64,000 nucleotides of DNA from NCBI GenBank assembly GCA_034428935.1, contig DAOUHB010000256.1, forward strand, positions 1-64,000. The letters run 5' to 3'. Shown here piece after piece: positions 49,772-57,384 of this stretch (positions within the stretch are counted from its first letter, which is position 1; each line of letters starts with the position of its first letter). The DNA is from JAAYZQ01 sp034428935. GTDB taxonomy: Bacteria > Chloroflexota > Anaerolineae > JAAYZQ01. The position numbers and the translations under genes were made by a program. A model generated the notes under the pieces. That model was not told where the DNA came from. It searched no databases and worked only from the letters and a program-made list of their open reading frames with translations.

Positions 49772-51949
49772 ATGACAGGCAATGAGGAGAGGCCAGCGCC
49801 CGGAAGCGGCTGGTGGCGCAACGGGTTGCGTTCCCTGTTCACGCTTTGCTTGTTGTTCTCTGTGGCAAGCCTGAGCCGGTGCAGGGCGCCCGAGGAGCCC
49901 ACCGCGGTGTCGCCTACCACTGCTGTTCCCGCGGCGTCCTCGCCTGCCCCGGCCTCCCTGCGCATCGTGGTAGAACCGGAGGGCGCCCTCGTCCTGGTCG
50001 ACGGACTGCGCAGCGGCACCGCGCCCGTCTCCCTGGAGCTGCCGGCGGGCGAGCACATCGTGCGCGCCGAGAAGGAGGGGTACGAGCCACTGGTCTGGTC
50101 GGTCAACCTCTCGGCGGGCAGCCGCGAGACCCTGACGGGGCAGATGATCGCCCTGGCCGGCGCGGCCAGCCCGACCACCGCCCCCGTGCCGAGCGACACG
50201 CCCTCTCCCACCCCGCCCCTGGCCGACCTGCTGTTCCAGCGGGCCATCGTCGAGCTGGAAAGGGGCGGCCAATGCCTGGAAGGCTCCACCCAGCTCGGCG
50301 TCCGCCTGTGGATCGAGAATGCCGGCGCCGATGCGGGTCCCTTTGTCGTCGAGGTCAACGGCGCGCAGGTGCCGTTTCCCGACGGCCTGGCCGCGGGCCA
50401 GGTGAGCAGTTTCTGGGTGCCGGGCTACGTAAGCGGCGGCGAGAACGTCGCCATCGCCGACGCGACAGGCCAGGTGGCCGAGAGCAACGAGGAGAACAAC
50501 ACCTTCTCCTCGATGCTGCCCATCCCCACGCTGCCGCCGGCCTGCACGGCCACGCCGGCGCCCGCCGCTGCCGCCACGACGCCCATCCCGCCAGCCCCGG
50601 CCACGCCCGCCCCGCAGCCGGCGGCCGTGGTCGTCCGCGAGGCCCGGGTGAACATCCCCACCTACCCCTTTGCCGCCTTTTTGCGGCCGGCGCGAAACGA
50701 GGCCCTGGGCTTTTCCTACCAGGCCCTCGATCGGGAGGCGTACGAGGCCTCGAATCCGGCCCCCAGGCTGGTGGCCTATCGCACCGTCATCGTCGAGAAC
50801 GAGTACGTGGCCCTCACCTTTCTGCCCGAGGTCGGCGGCCGCCTGTACGAGGTCGTCTACAAGCCCACCGGGCATCGCGAAACCTACCGCAACCCGGTGC
50901 TCAAGCCCAGCCCCTGGGGGCCGGCCGAGCAGGGTTGGTGGCTGGCCGCGGGCGGCATCGAGTGGTGCCTGCCCGTCGAGGAGCACGGCTACGAGTGGGG
51001 GGTGCCCTGGCAGATCGAGACGAACCGCGACGATGGGGGTGTGAGCGTCGCCTTGAGCGACAGTGATGCGCCGGACCGCGTGCGCGCCGAGATCGTCGTG
51101 CGCCTGGAGGCCGGCTCCAGCGCGTTCACCATCCGGCCCCGGCTGGAGAACCCCACGGGCAGCGCCCGGACCATCAAGTATTGGACCAATGCCATGCTGG
51201 CGCCCGGCCAGCCCAACGCGCCCTCGGCCGACCTGCGCTTCGTGCTGCCCGATGCGGTGCGGTCCGTCACGGTGCACAGCCGCGGCGACGACTTTTTGCC
51301 CGAACCCGGGCAGCGCCTGCCCTGGCCGGTCTCTGGCGGCGTCGATCTGAGCCGCCTGGGGAACTGGAACCGGTGGCTTGGCTTTTTCGAGGATCCCGCC
51401 GCCGGCAACTACCTCGGGGTCTATGACGCGGCGTACGACGAGGGCATGGTGCGCGTCTTTCCCGACGTGGTCACCGGGGCCAAGGTTTTTGCCTTTGGTT
51501 GGCAGGATCCCATCGCCCCCGACAACTGGACGGACGACGGCTCGGGCTACGTCGAGATCCACGGCGGCCCCGCCCCCACCTTTGACGACACGGTGACCAT
51601 TCCCGCAGGCGGAACCCTGGAATGGACCGAGACCTGGTACCCGGTGGCCGGCCTGGGCGGGCTGTGCTATGCCAATGCCGCCGCCGCCCTGAACCTATCG
51701 GTCGCCGGCGGCCAGGTAGAGCTGGGGGCTGCCGTCACCCGGCCGTGGTCGGGCCAGGCCGTCCTCCTGCTGGACGGGCAGGAGCGGTGGCGCAGGGCGA
51801 TGTCCCTCGTACCGGGGCAGCCCTTCCGCTTCACGTTCGCGCCCAGCACCGAGCTGCCCGCGCAAGGGCACCTGGACCTGCGGCTCATAGAGCAAAGCGG
51901 CAAGACGACCGCCGAATACGGGATGGATTTCGTTCGAAACGATGGTTAA
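49772..51949 (+). CDS. Exported PEGA-CARDB-DUF5107 protein
   Basis: A 725-residue envelope protein. An N-terminal hydrophobic segment (LRSLFTLCLLFSVASLS) is followed by Cys, but the preceding Arg makes a poor lipobox. Then come a PEGA domain (LRIVVEPEGALVLVDG, about 60-125), a CARDB domain ending in ESNEENNTF, and a large beta-sandwich DUF5107 domain (EYVALTFLPEVGGRLYEV, EWCLPVEEHGYEWG). DUF5107 resembles carbohydrate-active-enzyme folds that act on sugars, but no catalytic residues can be assigned here. The mRNA is probably leaderless. The next gene starts 16 bp downstream, so they are likely co-transcribed. Confidence 0.8.
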   Translation: MTGNEERPAPGSGWWRNGLRSLFTLCLLFSVASLSRCRAPEEPTAVSPTTAVPAASSPAPASLRIVVEPEGALVLVDGLRSGTAPVSLELPAGEHIVRAEKEGYEPLVWSVNLSAGSRETLTGQMIALAGAASPTTAPVPSDTPSPTPPLADLLFQRAIVELERGGQCLEGSTQLGVRLWIENAGADAGPFVVEVNGAQVPFPDGLAAGQVSSFWVPGYVSGGENVAIADATGQVAESNEENNTFSSMLPIPTLPPACTATPAPAAAATTPIPPAPATPAPQPAAVVVREARVNIPTYPFAAFLRPARNEALGFSYQALDREAYEASNPAPRLVAYRTVIVENEYVALTFLPEVGGRLYEVVYKPTGHRETYRNPVLKPSPWGPAEQGWWLAAGGIEWCLPVEEHGYEWGVPWQIETNRDDGGVSVALSDSDAPDRVRAEIVVRLEAGSSAFTIRPRLENPTGSARTIKYWTNAMLAPGQPNAPSADLRFVLPDAVRSVTVHSRGDDFLPEPGQRLPWPVSGGVDLSRLGNWNRWLGFFEDPAAGNYLGVYDAAYDEGMVRVFPDVVTGAKVFAFGWQDPIAPDNWTDDGSGYVEIHGGPAPTFDDTVTIPAGGTLEWTETWYPVAGLGGLCYANAAAALNLSVAGGQVELGAAVTRPWSGQAVLLLDGQERWRRAMSLVPGQPFRFTFAPSTELPAQGHLDLRLIEQSGKTTAEYGMDFVRNDG

Positions 51950-51964
51950 ACTGATTGGGTTGTT

Positions 51965-53857
51965 ATGATCAAGATGCTGGCCAGGAGAGAAAAGGCGAGC
52001 CCCGGCGAGCTGCCCGTGCCGGATAGGCTGCCACCCCTCAAGGGCTTTGACGACCTACCGCCTTCGGGGAGACAGGGGCCTCGAACGTGGCTGTGGACCC
52101 TGGTGGCGGCGCTGGTCGTCGTCTCGCTGGTGCTATACGTCGTCGCCCTGGGGGTCAAGGGCGTGTACGATGGGCTCCAGGAGCGCACCCTGGAGAACAG
52201 GCAGATCGCCCAGGAGCACTATGCCCTGGGCGTGGAACAGATGGCCGCCCAGCAGTACGACCTGGCCGCCGCCGAGTTCGACCTGGCGCTGCGCCACGAC
52301 TCGACGCTGCGAGAGGCCGAGGCCATGCTGCGCGAAGCCAAGGACATGGCCAAGAGCCAGGCGACCCCCACGTCGGAGACGCGCCAGGACGCCGCCGCCC
52401 TCCTCTACCGCCAGGCGGTCGACGAGTACGAAGGCGGAAACCTGGCCGGGGCCATCGCCGTGCTGGACGAGCTGCGGGCCCTCGACGCCCAATACCAGGC
52501 CGAGAACGTCGCGACGATGTTGACGACGGCGCACTATCGCGCCGGATTGAACGCCGTGGCCGCCGACGAGATGGACGATGCCCGCGCCCACTTTGAGAGC
52601 TTGCTGGCCCTGGCGCCCGACGACGAGGAGGCGCAGGATCAGCTCAACCTGGTGAACCTATACAGCGCGGCCCTCAGCTATTGGGAAAGGGACTGGTCGG
52701 CCACGATCCAGGCATTCAAGGGACTCTATGCCCTGGCGCCGGGCTACAAGGACGTCAAGAGCCGGCTGCACAACGCCTACATCAACCACGCCCACGCCTA
52801 CGTCGGCGAGGCCAACTGGTGCCGCGCCGCCGAGCAGTATGCCTCGGCCGTGGCCATCATGCCCCTGGAATCGACGGTCGATGCCCGCGACGAGGCCCGG
52901 ATTCTGTGCCAGGCGGCAGCCGCCACGGCCACGGCCGAGGCCCAGGGCGGGATCGCGCTCCAGCCCGGGGCGTCTCCTTCACCGGCGGCGGGCACGGCAG
53001 CCGTTGCCGGTGACCCGGTGACGGCAACGCCAGCGCCGGCCGCCGCCGCCGGCAGCGGGCAGATCGTCTTTGCCAGTTACGACGCCATTCGCGGCCAGCA
53101 CGACCTGTACATCGTGGACCTGGCCCAGCGGGATGCCAGGCTCTTGCAGGCCAACGCCAGCCAGCCCGCCTTTGATTCCACCGGCAGGCGCCTGGCCTTC
53201 CACAGCCTCGACCCGGGGCAGCTCGGGCTCTCGATCCTCGACCCGCGAACCGGGCACCGCCTGGAGACGACCGTTCACTCCGAGGATTCCTGCCCGACGT
53301 GGTCGCCCGACGGGGGGCAGCTCGTCTTTGCCTCTAACAAGCACGGCGATCGCAGGTGGCGCGTGTACGCCATCTCAACGGGCGAGGTGCGCGGCGAGGG
53401 CGAGGAGTGGATCTTGGGGCAGATGCCTGCCTGGTCGCAGGACGGCAGCCGCCTGGCGTACCACGGCTGTGACCAGCGCGGGAACCGCTGCGCGGTGTGG
53501 GTGATGCAGCCGGGCGGCACGAACGCGGCCCCCCTCACCAGCGACGCCAGCGACACGGCGCCCGCCTGGTCGCCGGACGGCAGCCAGGTCGCCTTTGTAT
53601 CGTCCCGGGCGGGCAACTGGGAGATCTATCTCGTCGAGATCGCCACCGGCGTGGAGCGGCGGCTGACGGACCACGCCGCGGCCGACGTGGCGCCCACCTG
53701 GTCGCCCGACGGCAGGAGGCTGGCCTTTCTCTCCAACCGCGAAGGGGCCTGGGCCGTCCATCTCCTGGACGTGAAGTCGGGCCAGGTACAAAAACTCATC
53801 GCCGCCGGCGATGCCTACCCGGAGCCCTTGAGCGAGCGAATGGATTGGATCCCGTGA
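51965..53857 (+). CDS. Membrane-anchored TPR and TolB-like beta-propeller protein
   Basis: A 630-residue protein. Residues about 40-65 form one transmembrane helix. About five TPR-like helical pairs (75-300; for example AQEHYALGVEQMAAQQYDLA) follow, then an Ala/Thr/Pro linker and a C-terminal propeller of PD40/TolB-type blades (SCPTWSPDGGQLVFAS, TAPAWSPDGSQVAFVSS, VAPTWSPDGRRLAFLS). It probably acts as an extracytoplasmic protein-interaction scaffold. No catalytic residues are evident. The Shine-Dalgarno is weak, which fits coupling to the upstream gene. Confidence 0.82.
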   Translation: MIKMLARREKASPGELPVPDRLPPLKGFDDLPPSGRQGPRTWLWTLVAALVVVSLVLYVVALGVKGVYDGLQERTLENRQIAQEHYALGVEQMAAQQYDLAAAEFDLALRHDSTLREAEAMLREAKDMAKSQATPTSETRQDAAALLYRQAVDEYEGGNLAGAIAVLDELRALDAQYQAENVATMLTTAHYRAGLNAVAADEMDDARAHFESLLALAPDDEEAQDQLNLVNLYSAALSYWERDWSATIQAFKGLYALAPGYKDVKSRLHNAYINHAHAYVGEANWCRAAEQYASAVAIMPLESTVDARDEARILCQAAAATATAEAQGGIALQPGASPSPAAGTAAVAGDPVTATPAPAAAAGSGQIVFASYDAIRGQHDLYIVDLAQRDARLLQANASQPAFDSTGRRLAFHSLDPGQLGLSILDPRTGHRLETTVHSEDSCPTWSPDGGQLVFASNKHGDRRWRVYAISTGEVRGEGEEWILGQMPAWSQDGSRLAYHGCDQRGNRCAVWVMQPGGTNAAPLTSDASDTAPAWSPDGSQVAFVSSRAGNWEIYLVEIATGVERRLTDHAAADVAPTWSPDGRRLAFLSNREGAWAVHLLDVKSGQVQKLIAAGDAYPEPLSERMDWIP

Positions 53858-53870
53858 CGGCCCGGCGGCC

Positions 53871-53914
53871 GGAGTGGCGGATTGTTATCCGCCACGAGCA
53901 ATGACAGGGAGAAG
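53871..53914 (-). repeat. 44-bp dispersed palindromic repeat, copy 1
   Basis: Core TGGCGGATTGTTATCCGCCA with flanks. Its reverse complement, CTTCTCCCTGTCATTGCTCG then the core, matches 57183-57223 at nearly every position. The Shine-Dalgarno region of the following rmlD gene (AGGGAGAAG) lies inside the repeat. Confidence 0.8.
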
Positions 53915-53921
53915 CGACGTA

Positions 53922-54752
53922 ATGCGGATTGCGTATACCGGATCGAAGGGCCAGTTGGGCCGCGCGTTGGAGAACGTGCTGGGCGCCAAAGAGCTCCTGG
54001 GCCTGGACCTGCCCGAGCACGACATCACCGACCCGCACGCCATCGTGCGGACCATCGTCGACTTTCGGCCCGACGTCGTGGTGCATGGCGCGGCCATGAC
54101 CGACGTCGACGGCTGCGAGCGGAACCCCGAGCTGGCCTTTCGCATCAACGCCCTGGGCACGCAGAACGTGGCCGTGGCCTGCCAGCACTGCGGCGCCGCC
54201 ATGGTCCACGTCAGCACCAACGACGTCTTTGACGGGCGCCTCGGCCGGCCCTACTACGAGTGGGACACGCCCACGCCCCTGAGCACTTATGCCCGCTCCA
54301 AGGCGGCCGGGGAGTTTTACGTCCGGAACCTGCTCCAGCAGTTCTACCTGGTGCGCACGGCCTGGGTCTATGCCCGGGGCGGCAGCAATTTCGTGACCAA
54401 GATCGTGGCCGCGGCCGACAAGCACGGCGCCCTGCGCGTGGTGAGCGACGAGGTGAGCGCCCCCACCTATGCCCCCGACCTGGCCGCGGCCATTGCCCAA
54501 CTCCTGGTCACGGGCCATTATGGCGTCTACCATTTCACCAACAGCGGCATCTGCTCCCGCTACGATTGGGCCGTAAAGATCCTGGAGCTGTCGGGCCGGG
54601 GCCACGTCCCGGTCGAGGCCATCGCCACCGACCAGTGGCCCCGCGCCGCCGAGCCGCCCCTGTACGCGCCCATCGTGAATTTCGCCGGCGCCGCCCTGGG
54701 CATCACCCTGCGGCCCTGGGAAGAGGCCCTGGAGGAGTATTTTGCTGGCTAG
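53922..54752 (+). CDS. rmlD: dTDP-4-dehydrorhamnose reductase family protein (RmlD-like)
   Basis: NAD(P)H-dependent short-chain reductase for nucleotide-sugar synthesis. It has the dinucleotide motif TGSKGQLGRAL, D-I-T-D and HGAAMTDVDGCE near the cofactor, STNDVFDG with catalytic Thr, and the active-site YARSK (Tyr-x-x-x-Lys). At 276 residues it is slightly shorter than typical RmlD (about 290). No rmlA, B or C is adjacent. The gene for a GT2 glycosyltransferase overlaps its end by 11 bases, so the product probably feeds surface glycan assembly. ATG at 53922 follows a repeat-borne AGGGAG. Confidence 0.88.
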   Translation: MRIAYTGSKGQLGRALENVLGAKELLGLDLPEHDITDPHAIVRTIVDFRPDVVVHGAAMTDVDGCERNPELAFRINALGTQNVAVACQHCGAAMVHVSTNDVFDGRLGRPYYEWDTPTPLSTYARSKAAGEFYVRNLLQQFYLVRTAWVYARGGSNFVTKIVAAADKHGALRVVSDEVSAPTYAPDLAAAIAQLLVTGHYGVYHFTNSGICSRYDWAVKILELSGRGHVPVEAIATDQWPRAAEPPLYAPIVNFAGAALGITLRPWEEALEEYFAG

Positions 54753-55677
54753 CGTCGTCATTCCCAACTGGAATGGTGCGCACCACCTGCCCGTCTGCCT
54801 CGATGCCCTCAGGGCCCAGACCTATCGAAACCTGGAGGTCGTCGTCGTGGACGGCGCCTCGACGGATGGCTCGCAGGAGCTGCTGGCCAAGGAGTATCCC
54901 CAGGTTCGCTTGCTGGCCCTGCCCCGCAACCTGGGGCTGACGGGGGCCAACAACGCCGGTTTTCGCGCCGCCCGGGGCGAGATCCTGGTGTCGCTCAACA
55001 ACGACACGGAGGCCTGCCCCCATTTTGTCGAGGCCCTGGTCGACGCCCTCCTGGCCCATCCCGAAGCGGGCATGGCGGCGTCCAAGATGCTGTTGTTCGA
55101 CCGGCGGGATACGATTCACTCGGCGGGCGACGGCTACGGGGTCGACGGAATCCCGTTCAACCGGGGCGTGTGGCAGCGCGACGAGGGCCAGTTCGACGAG
55201 CCGGGCTGGGTCTTTGGCGGCTGCGGCGGCGCGGTGGCCTACCGGCGCGCCATGCTGGACGAGATCGGCCCCTTTGACGAGACCTTTTTCATGTATTGCG
55301 AGGACGTGGACCTCAACTGGCGGGCGCAACTGGCGGGCTGGCGCTGCTGGTACACCCCCGAGGCGGTGGTCTATCACAAGCTGAGCGCCACGGGCGGCGG
55401 CCCCATCGCCAGCTACTACACCGGGCGCAACACGCTGTGGGTCATTGCCAAGAACTATCCGGTGCCGCTGTTGCGGCGGCACTGGCGGCGCGTGGCCGCG
55501 GCCCAGGCCCGGGTGGCGCGCGATGCACTGGGCGCCTGGCGCGGCGAGGCGGCCCGGGCCCGGCTGCTGGGGCAGCTCGCCGGGCTGGCCGGCTGGCGGC
55601 GCCAGCGGCGCAGGAGGCCCACCATCCGGCGCGCGACCGACGCCTACATCGAATCGCTGTTGCGGCAGGCACATTGA
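54742..55677 (+). CDS. GT2-family glycosyltransferase
   Basis: A 311-residue GT-A-fold transferase. ASVVIPNWNGAHHLP opens the fold, followed by VVVDGASTDGS, the metal-binding NNDTE, and acceptor-side GWVFGGCGGAVAYRR and FFMYCEDVDLNWR, typical of rhamnosyltransferase-like GT2 enzymes. No transmembrane helices are obvious; the basic C-terminus could be peripheral. The TTG start at 54742 has GGAGG six bases before it and overlaps rmlD. With the RmlD-like enzyme it suggests deoxysugar transfer to a cell-surface polymer. Confidence 0.9.
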   Translation: MLASVVIPNWNGAHHLPVCLDALRAQTYRNLEVVVVDGASTDGSQELLAKEYPQVRLLALPRNLGLTGANNAGFRAARGEILVSLNNDTEACPHFVEALVDALLAHPEAGMAASKMLLFDRRDTIHSAGDGYGVDGIPFNRGVWQRDEGQFDEPGWVFGGCGGAVAYRRAMLDEIGPFDETFFMYCEDVDLNWRAQLAGWRCWYTPEAVVYHKLSATGGGPIASYYTGRNTLWVIAKNYPVPLLRRHWRRVAAAQARVARDALGAWRGEAARARLLGQLAGLAGWRRQRRRRPTIRRATDAYIESLLRQAH

Positions 55678-56378
55678 CCGGCACCATCCTCAACGTCCTG
55701 GCCATCGTCGCCGGCGGCACCCTGGGCTCGCTCCTGGGCGACAGGCTGCCCCCGCGGCTGCGCGAAACCGTGGTGCAGGGCATGGGCCTGGTGGTCCTCG
55801 TCGTCGGCATGGACATGGCCCTGGGGACACAGAACGTCCTCGTCATCCTGGGCAGCATCGTCGGCGGCGCCATCCTGGGCGAGTGGTGGCAGTTGGAAGC
55901 GCGCCTGGAAAGCCTGGCCCGTCGGGTGGAGGCCGGGGCGGCGCGGGTCCCGCTCCTGGCCCGGGGCGACTTTAGCCGGGGCCTCATCAGCGCCAGCCTT
56001 CTCTTCTGCATCGGCCCCATGACCATCCTCGGCTCCATGGAGGACGGGCTGCGGGGCGACTACAGCCTGCTGGCCATCAAGAGCGTCCTGGATGGTTTTA
56101 CCTCCCTGGCCTTTGCCGCGGGGCTGGGCATGGGCGTGACCTTTTCGGCGGTGGCCGTCCTGCTGGTGCAGGGCAGCCTCACCCTGGGCGCCTCGGCCCT
56201 GGAAGGCGTGCTCAGCGAGCCCATGATCGCCGAGCTGACCGCCACCGGCGGGGTGATGATGCTGGGGCTGGGCCTGCTCATGCTCGAGATCAAGCGCATC
56301 CGGGTCGCGAACCTGCTCCCCGCCCTGATCCTGGCGCCCATCCTGACCGCCCTGTGGCGCTGGGCCGGCCTGCCCTGA
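55674..56378 (+). CDS. DUF554 family membrane protein
   Basis: A 234-residue multi-pass inner-membrane protein of the DUF554/YqgA/YdfK family: TILNVLAIVAGGTLGSLLG at the N-terminus, GSIVGGAILGEWW, and FCIGPMTILGSMEDGLRGDY, the most conserved part of the family. About six to seven helices. Some members are proposed transporters, but function is not settled. The TTG start overlaps the GT2 stop as TTGA, so translation is coupled; the same TTGA spacing makes a start further upstream unnecessary. Confidence 0.85.
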   Translation: MTGTILNVLAIVAGGTLGSLLGDRLPPRLRETVVQGMGLVVLVVGMDMALGTQNVLVILGSIVGGAILGEWWQLEARLESLARRVEAGAARVPLLARGDFSRGLISASLLFCIGPMTILGSMEDGLRGDYSLLAIKSVLDGFTSLAFAAGLGMGVTFSAVAVLLVQGSLTLGASALEGVLSEPMIAELTATGGVMMLGLGLLMLEIKRIRVANLLPALILAPILTALWRWAGLP

Positions 56379-56485
56379 CCGCGCACGGCCTTGCCCCGCC
56401 AGATCAACAGATCGGGAGGCCCCGGCCTGGCCCTGGCGATCCAGGCCGAGCAGGTGTTACACTGCCCCGGCGGGCAAGTAAAAGC

Positions 56486-56507
56486 AGGCGGGGCCAAAGC
56501 CCCGCCT
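56486..56507 (+). terminator. Hairpin downstream of the rmlD-GT2-DUF554 operon
   Basis: Perfect nine-base stem AGGCGGGGC (56486-56494) / GCCCCGCCT (56499-56507) with loop CAAA, followed by TGTGT rather than a clear T run. It is about 110 bp after the last stop. Confidence 0.5.
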
Positions 56508-56670
56508 TGTGTCCCGCTCGCTCCCGCCAGATCCGGCGGCACTGGCCAGATGGCACTCTGTGCGGAGTGTTATGGGTGTTGTGTTGTTTATGAACGTTCG
56601 TGGGGGCCTACTTGAACTTTACGATAAATTGTGTAGAGAAAATAGATAAGAAGATATATAGAGATACCTT

Positions 56671-56910
56671 TTATTCTCTATTCTTCCCTGTAGGTGCCTG
56701 GCTGCCGGATTTTGAAGCAGAGAGGGTTTGCGCCTGATCCGCACCTGCCTCTACGGATCCGTTCCTCTTGTTCTCTACGGTTCCGGCCCTGGACTCGGGC
56801 AGCGGCAGAAAGTAGCGCTCGGCGCGGCCGGGCTTGTGCTTGGCCAGCACCTGGGCCTTGACCAGCTCATCGGCGTGACGTTTTACCTCGACGGGTCCCA
56901 GGCCCCACAC
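56671..56910 (-). pseudogene. Winged-helix DNA-binding remnant
   Basis: The frame reads LTAADIARFVWGLGPVEVKRHADELVKAQVLAKHKPGRAERYFLP, a plausible winged helix-turn-helix, then a low-complexity tail and TAA. It has no ATG; the only in-window start is a GTG inside the recognition region (56910). The frame stays open upstream to about 57045 but there runs into DNA shared with the dispersed repeat at 61020 (SRLLALSEANV here, SRLLALTEANV there). I read it as the 3' end of a regulator gene cut by repeat DNA; a small functional protein is possible. Confidence 0.4.
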
Positions 56911-57182
56911 GAAGCGGGCGATGTCGGCGGCGGTCAGGACATTCGCTTCGCTCAGTGCTAGAAGGCGCGAAGGGGTGCGCGCTTGGGTGATTTTCGTGGT
57001 CCAGACCGCTCTCAGTGTGCCTGCCAGGGCGAATGCGCAGGCTTATGTTAAACGGCCAGCCGGCGCTGGTGCTGGGCTTCTTGCATTCCGTCCCATTCTA
57101 TGGATCAGCTCTTGGCCAATCGTGCGAGCCCGCGGAGTCCTGATCTCTCGTTCGGGACCACGACCTTGCCAAAGGTGCGTTT

Positions 57183-57265
57183 CTTCTCCCTGCCACTGCT
57201 CCTGGCGGATAACAATCCGCCACCTCGGGCGCCGGATTGTTATCCGGCGCGAGCTAATGCCGGGC
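57183..57265 (+). repeat. Dispersed palindromic repeats, copies 2 and 3 head to head
   Basis: Copy 2 (57183-57223) has core GGCGGATAACAATCCGCC and matches the reverse complement of 53871-53914. Copy 3 (about 57228-57265), inverted relative to copy 2, has a compensated core GCGCCGGATTGTTATCCGGCGC: the loop is kept while both stem arms differ together. Confidence 0.75.
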
Positions 57266-57384
57266 CGGTGGTCAACGGCTCATGCTGCCCCAATCAGGGT
57301 TGCTGCAAAGTCGGCTACTCCCCAGCGAGCGTTAACTCGAGCAGTCAGCACGCCAACGGCTCACGCTGCCCCAAAGCACAATCC

